DNA of 64,000 nucleotides from Monocercomonoides exilis (GCA_001643675.2 LSRY02000001.1:491501-555500); one strand, 5' to 3'; counted from the first letter of the stretch, positions 37,201 to 48,300 are shown. Program-made: numbers and translations. The notes: a model not told the origin generated them from the letters alone.

Positions 37201-39911
37201 AGAGCCAAAAGAAGACGACATCGCTGCATTCACCCTACCACCAGCCCCCGCCCCAACTCCTGAAAAAGAAGAAGAAGAAGAAGATCCTCTTCCCCGTGTG
37301 TGGAACGACTTGTGAGGTGTCCATCTGAATGATCGCACCTGGTGATAGAATTCGCTGTGCAGGTGCGACAGCTGCAGCGTGGCACGCACGCCTGCCTCAC
37401 CAGGCAACGACACATCGCCAAAGGCAGAGGCAAGGCTGATGCAGTCGAGCAGCCGAAACACAATCGCACACTGCCTTTCAAACACCGAAAAGGGCGCAAG
37501 AACGGTTGGGATGTCGGCGCTGTAGTGGCTCGGCACATGCACAGGGAGTGTGGTTGCGAAGGAGAGCTGGCTGAGCAAGGCATCGAAGTTGTGGTGGCTG
37601 CTGCTGAGGCTGCGGTTGTGGCTGTGATTGTGGTGGTTGTTGTGAGTGTTGATGCTGTTGATGCTGTTAATACTGCTGCGACTGCTATTGCCTCCACTAC
37701 CACTACTACTTCCACTGCCACTGCTGCTGTTTTCATAGGCAGAAAGCAGAGGATGACTCAGTTGTGGATTGGAAAGAGTCTGAGAATGAGAAGAAAGAAC
37801 AGAATTGAGTGAGTGAAGAGACTGCTGTGTCTGTTGTGTCTGCTGTGTCTGCTGTGTCTGCTGTGGTGATGATATCTGAGATTGTGACACCTGTGGCTGC
37901 AATTGAGAGTGTAACTGTTGTGTTTGTGATTGAAGCGGCTGTTGTTGCTGCTGTTGTTGTTGTTGTGGTTGTGGTTGTTGTGGCTGCTGCAAACGCACTG
38001 TGAAGTATGAGCTCGGGTTCAAATGCATAGTGCTCCCTTGCTCCTGCGGCGTCTCCGGGATGGTGCTGACAGTCTGGCTGCGGAAGAGCGAAGGGGTCGA
38101 AGGCGGAGAAGTGGCTGGCACAGACAGGTCGGAGTCCATCAGCTGGATCTGCAGGTTGTGCAGCAGCGGTTGTTGATACGACTGTTGATGCTGTTGATGC
38201 TGCTGCTGCTGATGTTGAAGCTGAAGCTGAAACTGTTGCAATTGTTGGTGTTGTAACTGTTGTTGTTGTTGTTGTTGAAACGTTCCCTGTGTGAATTGCA
38301 TGTGGGCCGCATCACCTCTGTTCAATGCAGCGTCTGCTGATGTTGTCTGGCGCTGCAGCTGGATGAGGATGGTCTGCTTGAACAGCCGCATCGCTTCGAG
38401 CGCGCCGTGCACGCGGAACGCCATTTGCGGGTCTTCGAAGACGGAGCGGCGGGCGTGGGGGTTCTGTTTGGATAAGGACGGGGCAGAAGAAAGGGGAGGA
38501 GGTGCGTGCTTGGATGATGATGATGATGATGATGCAGATGCAGATGATGACGAAGATGGTGCAATTGGAGAAGTTATTATGTTTTGCTGTTGTTGTCTGC
38601 TTTTCAGCTGGCTTTGTGGTTCGCTGGTTATAGCAGGCAAACCTGTAATATCTGCAGAAGAAGAGGATGAAGAAGAAGAAGAAGAAGTGTTCGAAGATGA
38701 AGCATTATTTCCTTCTCTGCCTTCTGCCTGCTCGCCAGGAAGCTCTCCCATGATGTGGTCTTTTGCCTTATTGAGATACTCGTCGATGAAGATTTCCAGC
38801 ATCGGATGGATGCTGACGGAGCTGCCGATAAATGCACAGATGGAGAAATACAGCCGCACAAACAAATGTGCATCCTTTTGGGACTCTGGAAACTTTGATA
38901 CGGGAGCATCCAAAAATCGGTAGAGAAAGACAGACACAACTTTCAGAGCTTCGCTGTTCGCTTTAGAAATTTCGTAGGATTGAATCACTTTTCGCATTAA
39001 TTTTTGTATTCGATTTGATCTGTCTTCGTCAAGTTTATCAATTGGAAAATGTTGTAAATTTCTAAGTGTTTCCTTTAAAACAGAAGTTCTTCGAATCCAG
39101 TAATTAACATATTCTCGTGCCTCATTTAATTCTCTTAGCTCTTTCAAAGAAGGAGGAGTAATTAAACGCTCCAACAAAGCAATCTGTTCATCAATTCTTT
39201 GAAAGGGATGAGGAGATAACAAAAGCCCATGCTTGAAGAGAACAATCATTTTTCCCTAAATAAAAGCAAACATTCAAAAAAACATTTAATTTTAACACAA
39301 AGTTCGAAAAACAAAAGAATCATTAAAACCTTTGATAAATCCTCCTCATCTTCTAAATCAATAATCAGGCGTTCCGTTTCTGAGACAAGTTGGGAATGTG
39401 TTGCATTATAAAATTTTGCAGTTGACTTTGATAGTGCGGAAGAATCTTCTTGAAGCATTCGTTCATGAAAAAATTGTTGTTCCTTGAATGAAGGAAGGGC
39501 AATATTTGCCAAGAAATGCTTTAAATAAGCTGCAGGTTTTTCAGAATGAAAGGAAATTTGTGTTCTCTCGAGTAGTGTGTCTTTTGACAAAGTAGACGCT
39601 TCTAGTTTCATGAAAGAAAGAATATATTCTTTATCTGAATTTGGATAAAGTCGATGAACTTCAAGGGGTGGTGGATCATTTGCAATAAATATCTTTGTCT
39701 GACTTTGTTGTCTAACAAAAAATAAAGATCTGCAAAGCGGGTCGTCAATAAATAAATCAACCGGATCACTATCATTAAGATTTGGAGCAATATCAAATAT
39801 AAAATCTGTAGGAATTTGAAATAATTTGGTCGCAATCATATTAATTTCCGCCCTAGTCGCATGATGTTTTTTTATCTCTGCTTCTGTAGCACGTAAAACA
39901 GAGATTGACAT
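12208..39911 (-). CDS. giant dynein heavy chain-like protein (9209 aa), two exons, degenerate motor
   Basis: Exon 1 is 39330-39911 (194 codons). A 74-nt intron (GTTTTAATG...TTTATTTAG, 39256-39329) joins in phase 0, giving DLSK-GK-MIVLFKHG. Exon 2 runs uninterrupted to TAA at 12208-12210. Domain order follows dynein heavy chains: N-terminal tail, linker (about 2370-2800, WAALGWVCIDTITFKQDL), AAA1 (about 3630), AAA2 (P-loop SGPPGSGKSS at about 4041), AAA3 (about 4530), AAA4 (about 4950), stalk coiled coils (about 5390-5490 and 5630-5700), AAA5 (about 5710-6600) and AAA6/C-terminal domain (GGWIVVEGLYLASPLF replaces the usual GxWVxLQNCHLA). P-loops are replaced at AAA1 (CGPLLVIHEAHTLF), AAA3 (FGGGTTVLLEDEY) and AAA4 (DTEGANNLLLIRAA). 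The AAA1 Walker B (usually FDEF) reads WVLFHGLE. Usual family length is about 4000-4700 aa; the excess is Ser/Gln/Gly tracts. An inactive dynein-like scaffold (DNHD1-like in concept) is the alternative to an axonemal or cytoplasmic motor. Confidence 0.85.
17880..19760 (-). repeat. Ser-rich insertion between AAA5 and AAA6 of the dynein-like protein
   Basis: On the plus strand this appears as repeated purine runs (gaagaggaagaagaagag). Read in the gene direction they are TCT/TCC runs coding polySer, up to about 25 Ser in a row, mixed with Ala, Thr and Pro. The densest blocks are about 18421-18545, 18722-18800 and 19576-19665. The dynein fold predicts no such insert here, so it should be disordered. 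Confidence 0.85.
21825..22160 (-). repeat. polyGly/GS and polySer tract within AAA5 of the dynein-like protein
   Basis: The gene strand codes a run of nine Gly followed by alternating Gly-Ser (21825-21880). Nearby is a polySer run (about 22095-22160), and short Ala runs follow at about 22270. These are low-complexity expansions inside an AAA domain. Confidence 0.8.
32745..34800 (-). repeat. Ser-rich insertion just N-terminal to the linker of the dynein-like protein
   Basis: Multiple polySer tracts (for example 32749-32825, 33230-33290, 34190-34225, 34415-34455 and 34750-34790) with SP, SPSP and QIQSQIQSQ spacers. The insert separates the tail helices from the linker. Confidence 0.85.
35790..36125 (-). 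repeat. Ser-rich tract in the tail of the dynein-like protein
   Basis: TCT/TCC and TCA codon runs, seen on the plus strand as gaagaggaagaa and gatgatgat runs (36082-36113), code successive polySer blocks. Confidence 0.8.
37855..38290 (-). repeat. polyGln/QTQQTQ tract in the tail of the dynein-like protein
   Basis: CAA/CAG runs (plus strand ttgttgttg/ctgctgctg) code Gln runs up to about 10 residues, an in-frame QTQQTQQTQQTQQ repeat near 37830-37860, and alternating Q/H/L. CAA and CAG serve as Gln codons throughout, which argues against UAR-to-Gln recoding. Confidence 0.85.
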
Positions 39912-42557
39912 TTGGGCTTGATCTGGACCATCCTATCTATTTGGGACAAATGTTTTTTTTTAATTTCCGATTTTGTTTATTGGGGAAATGTTTTAATGTT
40001 TAGCGTCATTAAAATTGAAATACTTTTTAGTTTTTAAATAGAAAATTATTTGAATTATTTGAATTATCACTACTGTTATTATTTTATGCAACTTTTTCTT
40101 TTTTATTAAATTTTTTTGCGTTATTTGAATGTTGTTACAAATGTGATTGGAACTATAAATTGAAAAATGTTTCTTTTAGGAAAGATTATATTTTCATTTG
40201 TCGCATATGAACATATATGTTGTTTCTAAAAGAATTTAACAAATTAAAAATTTGGTTTTTTGAATCAAAAATTTTTCCTCAATATCGTGAGCAATTTTTC
40301 CTTTATTCGTTTTCTATTTGGAAATTCTTTAAAAAGATATTCTTCTTGTTGGTCAAATTAATTCAACTTTTTAAATATGTTGTGAAAACAGTTGTGATAC
40401 GAAATTTTTTTGTTTGAATCTTGTTGTTTGAAATAAGAAATTTTGTGAAATTGCAATGCTTTACCATGGCCTCTAATGAATAATCTTTTCTTGAAGGAGT
40501 TATTGGAGAATAATCATCATCTTTCAATATTACTAATATTGAAAAGGCTAAAAACGAATTGAATTCAATTAGAAAAGCAAATTTGTAATTGATCGTATCG
40601 TTACTTTTTTGAGTACTTGCATGAGTGAAAATTGTGTCAGAAATGTAGATTAATAACGATAAAGAAGAATTTGTTTGAGTGGTAATGAAATTATGTGACT
40701 CATCTTCAGTAAATGAACCATATGAGCCTTCGCATCGCACTGTTTTAGAACGTATTGCGATATCATTTGCGCTTCATTATGGCTACCTTTCTTATTATTC
40801 AATGGGTGCAGCAATAGTGAAGGAACATGAAATTGATGAAATCAATCCTGAATATTCAAATGAGAAGAGGAATTGCAGGTATCCATTACTGCTATTATCA
40901 ATATTTGATGGTTAGGAAAGCAGCTTGAAGATATTTATGAAATGGAAAGCTCATGAATGGTTGAAATAAGCAAATAGTCACACAACAAAGAAGACAGTTG
41001 GGTTTTGGTCCATGATGATGTGGTGATGTTCGAAGCAATGTGTATCTCATTTTGCGGGAATATTCTTCACCAGTTGCCAGTTATTCCTTTTAAAAGTATA
41101 AAGGACTCATATGAAATTATTTCATTTACGGACTTGAAGAGAGAGAAAATGATACAAGAAATATCTATGAAACGATAAGCATTTTGATTGTTTTGAGATT
41201 AGATAAGGTAAGAGCAGAAGATAGGGGTACCTAAAAATCTTAAACCTAATCATTCATCCTGCATAATAATCAAGCCACATGCTATTTATAAGATAAATAA
41301 TAACAATTTTTTAGGTTTGGAGAAAAATTAGAGTGTATCAATGAATAAATCATGAAAAAAAGAAACCCAAAATATTAGCAAAAAAAATAATTTTGTAGCA
41401 TCATGGTTATCCACAACTTCAAAATCTTCTTTAAATGCAACACCATTGAAAAGCATGATATTACGTCCTGTTTCTAGGTATTTGACAGTAATAATTTAAT
41501 TTTTCCTTTTCATATCAATATTATTAAATGGAACAAAATATAAAAAAACTTGAAAATAAATCGGAATATGAAATGTTTGTGCCATTTTTCCTTCATAATT
41601 TTCTTATTTGATATGTAACTTATATGAAACACATGAATAAATGTGAATATCATTTTTATTACAAAATATTGCAAAACAATGAAAAAACTTTGGTACCACT
41701 ATTTTCTGCATTTACCTTCGATAATAATAAAATAATGGAATCAATATGCATTAACTTTTTAATTCATTTCATACTTAATGGCGTTAAACCATAATGCCGA
41801 ATAGCAACTGGAAAAAACAGACTATTGATATCCTCTTTTCTCAGGATGAAATGAATGGAGTAATACATAAGTATTAGAAACATATGCAAATATTTTTGAA
41901 ACTTGTTTTATACATCATTTGCTTAGAAATTGTTTATCAAATAAAATCTACAAATATTTAATGATACAAGAAAATATATCGTTTATTCTCCCACAAATCA
42001 CAATAAATTCGTTATTTTCATGCGCATCGTTAAATCTTATTGATATCTTCACTCTTCCACAAGTTTCACTTTTTCTTCAAATCCACATGATCTCTCATTT
42101 CTTCAATTCATAAATGCTTCTCTCATTAATTACTGCTCAGATGCAATCTATTCTTTCAAATTTCTTTCATTGAAAAAGTAATTTGTCAAAAGTTTCATGG
42201 AATATCGAAAAATAAATTGATTTTGAGATAATGATAGTGAGATCCATTTTGATTATGAAAACTGTAACAATAGACCTTGTTCTTCATGAACTTTCGCATC
42301 ATCAAAATTCATCGATAAAAAATATTAATCAATTGGAAAACTATTTATTCTGACGATGAAGCTTAAAGATCGATTTAACAAAATTATCATAATAACTTAC
42401 AAGATATTTGTTTTCTTCTTAAATTTTTCACTCTGTTCTACCAAAATCAAACAATAATTCACAATGATTTCGCAGTATTTACCAAATTAATATCTTTTTC
42501 ATTTAAAGACCTTTTCAATCAAAAAGAAAAAATTGATTATTTGCATGGAAAAAGGAA
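39912..42557. other. AT-rich spacer upstream of the dynein gene
   Basis: It presumably holds the dynein promoter at its left end and ends at the tRNA gene. Apart from the coding-like remnant at 40679-41178 I see no gene or clear repeat. Confidence 0.4.
40679..41178 (+). pseudogene. possible gene remnant or small spliced gene, unidentified
   Basis: Two stretches look protein-like. The first is 40736-40900 (SHRTVLERIAISFALHYGYL, then YSMGAAIVKEHEIDEINPEY). The second is about 40998-41178 (EDSWVLVHDDVVMFEAMC, then FCGNILHQLPVIPFKS, ending at TAA). Stops lie between them. A potential short intron (GTATCC...GGTTAG plus a nearby CAG acceptor, about 40880-40925) joins the first part in frame to SSLKIFMKWKAHEWLK, but a TAA follows and I could not connect the second part. 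I do not recognise the family. Confidence 0.25.
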
Positions 42558-42629
42558 GCCTCAACGGAGAATCGAACTCCGGACCTCTTGCTTACTAGGC
42601 AAGCGCTCTGCCAACTAAGCCATTGAGGC
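42558..42629 (-). tRNA. tRNA-Thr (anticodon AGT)
   Basis: The 72-nt reverse strand folds as a full cloverleaf. The acceptor stem is GCCTCAA/TTGAGGC. The D-arm is GCTT-AGTTGGCA-GAGC. The anticodon stem CTTGC/GCAAG holds the loop CTAGTAA (anticodon AGT, decoding ACU). The variable loop is AGGTC, and the T-arm is CGGAG-TTCGATT-CTCCG. There is no intron and no encoded CCA. Element A of the transposon chain begins 11 bp upstream of its 5' end. Confidence 0.95.
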
Positions 42630-42640
42630 TTTCGTCAGTT

Positions 42641-44982
42641 GACCTTTTCTGAATTTATCTGGTCAATTCGTATTGTTATTGCAAATTCGTATTTAATCAA
42701 TTATTTCCGTTTCGACTCAATCAAAACGGTTTTATGTCTATCTTTTTTGATCTTTAGAAAATTTTTAATATGTTTTTCATCTGATCATAATTTATCATAT
42801 CTTTATTATTTCTTATGAAATACAATGATCAAAGTATTGAAACGCTGGAATCAGTAATTATAATATATTAGCGACACATTTATGAAGTGTTTGATTATCA
42901 TCTTTCACTCTGATTCTGTGACATTTTTATCTCTAATGTTTACGTTTTTTGAAGATGTGAGAGTTTTATAATTTAAAAACGGAGTGAATATGTTTTCCCC
43001 ATATAACTCTGGAGCTTTCCATTTATTGTTAATTGCGATTTTTGTGTTTTTCACAAATAAATTTACATATCAATAATGTTTGTTAAGCTTTTTTATGAAA
43101 ACAACAAAACAAGAGTTTTTTCAATGACGAAATTTATTGTTTTTTTATTTTTAACAAGAAAAAAAATGAAAATTTTCAAAACTGTTCATTGTTATATGAT
43201 TTTTTGAGGTGTCTGAACAATACAGGAAAAATAATAATAATAAACAGTTCTAATGTTGACAATTCAGTAAAAACTGAAGGGGTGTTTGATTAGGTTTTCT
43301 GGTTGAATTTTGTGTTGAAGATGACGAAGCGGATGAGGAAGATGATGGAAGTGAAGGAAACTGTTGTGAGGAAGGTGGAAAAAGTGTGCTAACAGATTTC
43401 CATTGATTTGGGATAAACCATGACAAAGAATTATCGGAATTTTGAAGCTGAATGTTGTGCTCGTCCCTTCCCCTACTCAGTAAATCTGATCTCTGCTGCT
43501 CTCTTTGGATCATTACTTTCTCTTGTTCATTTTCTCTTCTTTCTTTGGCTTTTGACATTGCGTATGTCTCATCTGAGCTATCTAAAATAAAATAAAACAT
43601 AAATATGGGTAACGAGAAGGAAAAAAAAGTCAATAAATCAGAAAATAAATGCAATATGGGTATTTAAGTGTTCAAAAAACTTGTTGATTCTGCAGTTAAA
43701 GACGTAATTGTGGGAGTTAATGAATCTTTTGGATTAAGTTTATTTCTTAATCTGGCAAGGTATCTTTCATTTGCAAGGCTCTTTGCTTCCTGTTTTCGAA
43801 GATAATCGCTTATCATTCCATCCAAAAATCTTGAATTTGCTTGTGAGTCAATCGCAGTGAGTGGATTATGAAGAATATGAAAATTAGTTAGGCAGCAAGC
43901 CACATTGAAATAGTCAGCAATTCGATCAATTTCGAATATCCATGGTTTGCGAAAGATGGAGAAGAGTGTTTTCATCCTTCCAAAGAACCTTTCAACTATT
44001 ACACGATGGGAAGCAAGCTCCTGTGTGCCAACGGGCTTTGTTATGATAGCGTCAAGGTCTGGTCTGGCACCAATATATGCAGAATCAGCTAGAATTTTGG
44101 ATCCCTCCAGTTTTGATTCAAACAATGGATAATGCTCTTTGAATATAACATAGTCATGCGTGGAGCCTGAGTAAATAGCGCTAATGGTGCTTGCTGTGCC
44201 AACCTTTGGGTTAACGCCCACTTCTGCCTTGACACAGTAAATATGGTGTTTTCCACTAAAGAACTTTTTTCCATATTCCAATCGACCACCTGGTCGGTTA
44301 GTCGGAATCACAGTGCAATCAAGCACTATTCCAACATCCTTCATGCTCTCTATTCTGTCTTTGCGGAACGACAGAAAAAGATCGGCCAAAGGCGCTCGAA
44401 GCCGAGACACAATGGAATGAAGCAGTCTTACAGTCGCACTTTGAGAGTCGAGTTTTTTTGATGCAAGTATGTTTGTGAGGGTGCAAGAGCCGTGATGGAG
44501 AACATTCAAAAGCAAAAATAATTGCTCTTCCAGTGTGTTAATTGCTTTTGCCTTTCCCCGATGAGGAAGTGAATCATCTGGAAGCAGTCTTAGTAACATG
44601 TCAAATTCTGATCGCACAAAGCCCGTGAGTCGAAAGAATGCACGAGATGGGTCCTTCACATCTTTGCATGCACATTCGATAAGTGATAGGTTTTCTTTTC
44701 TTTTCGTTGATTCAAAATGTTCAGGTATTGCGTTTCTTCTTTCAACACATTCCAAAACATCCAAAAGTGGAGATTGTGACATCAAAAAATTTTTCAACAA
44801 TAAAAAAATTGATCAAACCCATATTTTTGAAAATATCTGAAGAAAGATCACAAACCCAGAATTTGTTAAATTGGTCGTGACTTAATCAAATCGGTTTTGA
44901 GTCGATCTTTTTGGTATTATGAACCACTTTTTGGTCTTAGTCGAAGCTAATACCGCATTACTTAATAATTTCGTTTTAGTTC
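42641..44982 (-). mobile_element. transposon A (autonomous, about 2.34 kb)
   Basis: The left end near 42641 (GACCTTTTCTGAATTTATCT) and the right end on the reverse strand from 44982 (GAACTAAAACGAAATTATTA) are related but diverged. Element G at the other end of the chain has the same right-end sequence (GACCTTAAACGAAATTATCA), so A and G belong to one family. It carries transposase gene A. Confidence 0.75.
43250..44782 (-). CDS. IS5/PIF-Harbinger-type DDE transposase A, apparently intact
   Basis: The start ATG is 44782 (MSQSPLLDVLECVERRN). Exon 1 is 43681-44782 (1102 nt, ending phase 1), the intron is 99 nt (GTTTTTTG...ATTTTAG, 43582-43680), and exon 2 is 43250-43581; total 477 aa. An N-terminal helix-turn-helix-like segment (FFRLTGFVRSEFDMLLRLL) precedes a DDE_Tnp_4-type core. 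The first Asp is in GIVLDCTVIPTNRPGG, followed by YGKKFFSGKHHIYCVK; the second Asp is in KILADSAYIGARPD; the Glu is in HRVIVERFFGRMKTLF. Exon 2 is charged and coiled, with WFIPNQWKS and a Ser-rich tail. It should cut and paste elements with matching ends. No Myb-like partner ORF of classical Harbingers is present. Confidence 0.85.
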
Positions 44983-44987
44983 TAGTA

Positions 44988-45954
44988 GAACTTGATTGAT
45001 TTGACTGAGTCGCGAAAATGTGACTCAGTCAAATCGATTTATGTCTGGTTTATTGAATTTCTCTATTTTTTATCGAATTTCCCTCAATCTTAAGAAGGGC
45101 GAAAATGTGATTTTTATGATCACAAAACGTGATCGAGCATTTTTTTGTTTTGTTTATATTTTGACCTGTAAAATCATGTTGATGTTTATTTTTTGATATG
45201 TTGCTATTTAATTTGTGTTTATTCAATATTTATCTCATTTTTTGGTGTTTTAAAAGTTTGATTCAGCTTTTTGATAATTTCACATTTTTGTTATTGCGAC
45301 TTTGTTATCAACTTTTTTGATTGAAATCGATACAAAACTTTTTGTATTTAATATGATAAACGTTTGCACATACGATTTATTTGAGTTTTTTTTGTTTATG
45401 AAAATATTTTTAACATTTTGTTTTTTTAAATGTGCATCATGTTTTGAACTGAATTGTTTTATGTTGTTTTGATTACTTGTTTAACAAATAAAAAAAGAAA
45501 GATGTTGCAAGCATTGTTCTTTTGAAATTTCATTCATTTCAAATTTTTTGAAAAGTTATAATAAAAACAAAATATTTTTGTTAAGAGTAATTCTTAGTTC
45601 GCGATAATCACATAAATAGTTTTTATTTAATGTGACAATACTTTCTGATAATTTCAAATTTATTAAAAAGGTTAAACTCAAAATTATTTATGTTTTTTTG
45701 AAACTTTTATAAAAATTTCATATAATTTTTTATAAAAACAATTATAAATGAATTTTATTCAGCTTTCTGAAAGAAAAAACAAAGTTTTAACAAGAAATAT
45801 TTTTTGTTTAAATTAGGATCAGGAGACCCAGAATTGAAAACATCGGATGCGACTGAGTCACATCCAATTTGACTGCATCTTAATGGCATTAGATCGATCT
45901 TATTGGATGTTGACCGATCTAATGCCACTTGACGCAGTCAAATCAATCAAGTTC
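44988..45954. mobile_element. non-coding element B (hairpin-ended, 967 bp)
   Basis: TIRs start GAACTTGATTGATTTGACTG at both ends. The left end carries a perfect 11-bp hairpin (TTGACTGAGTC, 10-nt loop, GACTCAGTCAA, 45001-45032). The right end carries a perfect 12-bp hairpin (GGCATTAGATCG / CGATCTAATGCC, 45885-45926) and a palindromic GACTGAGTCAC-like site. No gene is inside. Element E is a second copy; by eye their ends agree closely and their middles do not. Confidence 0.82.
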
Positions 45955-45959
45955 TAGTA

Positions 45960-48295
45960 GAACTTGTTCGAATTTTCCCTGCCGCACCGAATTGATCCTG
46001 TTAATTCGAATTATTTGTGACTTTTTGAATGTTTCTCGCTCAATTCGGTATTTTCTCAATCTTTTTCCAGGCAACTCGAGGATTTTCAAATTTTTTTTGT
46101 TTTGTGACTTGTGATCTTAACTTTTTTTGTTTATTAAATTACTTCACCATTATTTTGAGTTAGGTTTTAACTTTTTGTTTGTATGTTTATTATATGTAAT
46201 TAAAACTTTTTATGATCGGTTTTTGGTGTTTTGATTATTTTTTGAACAGTGCATTTATATCATGTTTTTATGCAATTTTAACGAGTATAAATAACTTTTA
46301 ACCATTTTTAACTATATTTTTTATATGTTTAGTATAAATATGAAAGTTCTTAATGTTTTAATTATATTTTTTTAATAAATTCAGACATTTCACATTTTTA
46401 TTTTTTGTTTTGAGTATTAACAATGAAATAAAGTTATTCGATAAAAATTTCTTGTATTCTTATGTATGTTTTATGTTAAATTAAACAAAAAAACTTATCA
46501 ATAATAAAATCATATTGTATTAAGATAAAAAGGTAACAAAGGTGAATTGAAAAATATAAAATTGCAAAGAAACTCAGTGTTTTGCGTTCAATAAGCTCTG
46601 CAAAGGAGTTTCGCTGACTCTTTTTTCTTTTATTGAAGCACTAGAGGAAGAAGCAGATGGAAAGGAAGACGATGATGAGGGTTGCTGAAGGCGAAGAGAC
46701 CTCCACTGATTTGGTAAAAACCAACTTGATGATTCATCACTGTTTCTTTCTCTTTCTTCATCTTCATCTCTTTCGTTAATAATTATTTCATCTCTCCTTT
46801 CCTTTTCTTCAACTGTTTTCTTTTCTTTCTTCTCCTTTTCATCTTTTCTTTCTTTTTCTCTTTGATCTTCACCAGTTCGCTGCTCTTGGGCTTCAGAATT
46901 GCCTGAAAAACATAGTTATGGTAATGTAAATATAAAAACAAGTAAAATAAACGATATAAACATAAATATGGGTAAAAATAAAAAAGTCTAACTATCTTCC
47001 GAATAAAACAGAGTTGTGATTGATGATGGTGTAGGAGCTTCAGGATTCAATCTTTTCTTCATATTGACTCGATAGCGTTCATTAGCGATTCGCTTTGCTT
47101 CCACTTTCTTCTCATGTGACTGCATCAGATATCCAATGAATCGAGAATTTGCATCTGAGTCGACTGCAGTCAGTGGGTTTTTCAGGATGTGAAAATTCGT
47201 TAAACAGCATGCAATTGTAAAATACTCCGCCACTCTTTCCACTTCAAATGGCCATGGACGCCTGAAAACTGCAAAAAGAGTCTTCAACCTCCCAAAAAAT
47301 CGCTCGACAATTACTCTTTTGCATGCCAATTCGGGTGTTCCGACAGGTTTTGAGATTATTGCACCCAATTCTGGCCTTGCTCCAATGTATGCTGAGTCAG
47401 CAAGTATCTTTGCTCCTCCCAATTGACTCTCAAATTGAGGTAAATGATCTTTGAAAAGGACAAAATCATGTGTTGACCCAGTTTGAACGTGGCTAATTGT
47501 ACAAGCAGTACCAATTCGAGGATTAACACCAACTTCCACCTTCACACAGTAAATATGATGCTTTCCACTATAAAATTTCTTTCCATATTCCAACCTCCCA
47601 CCTGGTCGATTTGTTGGAATTACAGTACAATCCAAAACAAGACCCACCTCCTTCATTCCTTCTAGACGATCTGGGCGAAAAGTGAGAAATAAATCAGTCA
47701 AGGGCACTCTGATGTCTGCAGCAATTCTGTGAAGAAGTCGAATTGTTGCATTTTGAGTGTCATAAAAAGAAGAAGAAAGCATAAATGTTAGTGTGGTGGA
47801 TCCATGATGAAGAAAAGTGAGTAATAGAAAAAGTTGATCAGAAAAATTGTTCATTGCTTTATCTTATCCTTGGTGAGGAGATATTTCTTTTTGAAGAAGT
47901 TGAAGTAATAAATCGAACTCAAATCGGGCGAAGCCCGTAAAGCGAAAAAAAGCAGTTGGTGTGTTGTCCAAAATATTCAAAGCTCTTTCGATGATTGAAG
48001 TGGTTTTTTTTGTTTCTTTGATAGCAGGAGAAGCAGGCATTTTATTTCTTTCTTCTACTCTCTCCAATACACTCAAAAGTGAAGATTCAGACATTGATCG
48101 AAACAGTCAAAAAATGATAACAACAAACACACCCTTTATATGTAAATATTTTTGTGATCAAAAAGGACCCATGATAAAAAACAATGGATGTGATTAAATC
48201 ACATTGGAACTTAGTCGATCTTTTTGGAATGATATCAAACTCATACCAAAAAGAAAATATTAATACGATATAACTAAATAAATTCGAATAAGTTC
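45960..48295 (-). mobile_element. transposon C (about 2.34 kb)
   Basis: The left end GAACTTGTTCGAATTTTCCC (45960) and the reverse-strand right end GAACTTATTCGAATTTATTT (48295) share about 17 bp. It carries transposase pseudogene C. Confidence 0.8.
46574..48094 (-). pseudogene. DDE transposase C, one nonsense codon
   Basis: The start ATG is 48094 (MSESSLLSVLERVEERN). A single in-frame TAA at 47864-47866 interrupts it after SPHQG, where copy A reads PHRGKAKAI. The frame then continues to the end of exon 1 at 46993 (1102 nt, as in the other copies). The intron 46903-46992 (GTTAGA...TTTTCAG) leads to exon 2, 46574-46902. The catalytic residues are all present (LDCTVIPTNRPGG, ILADSAYIGARPE, KRVIVERFFGRLKTLF). 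Exon 2 has WFLPNQWRS. With only one defect it is a recent casualty, or a sequencing error. Confidence 0.85.
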
Positions 48296-48300
48296 TAGTT

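Noticed and set aside
16980-38923. Many plus-strand open frames rich in Glu, Lys or Arg across the dynein gene
   Set aside because: They are antisense to TCT/TCC polySer and CAG polyGln codons and stay open because of the repeat composition; their borders match no start or splice signals.
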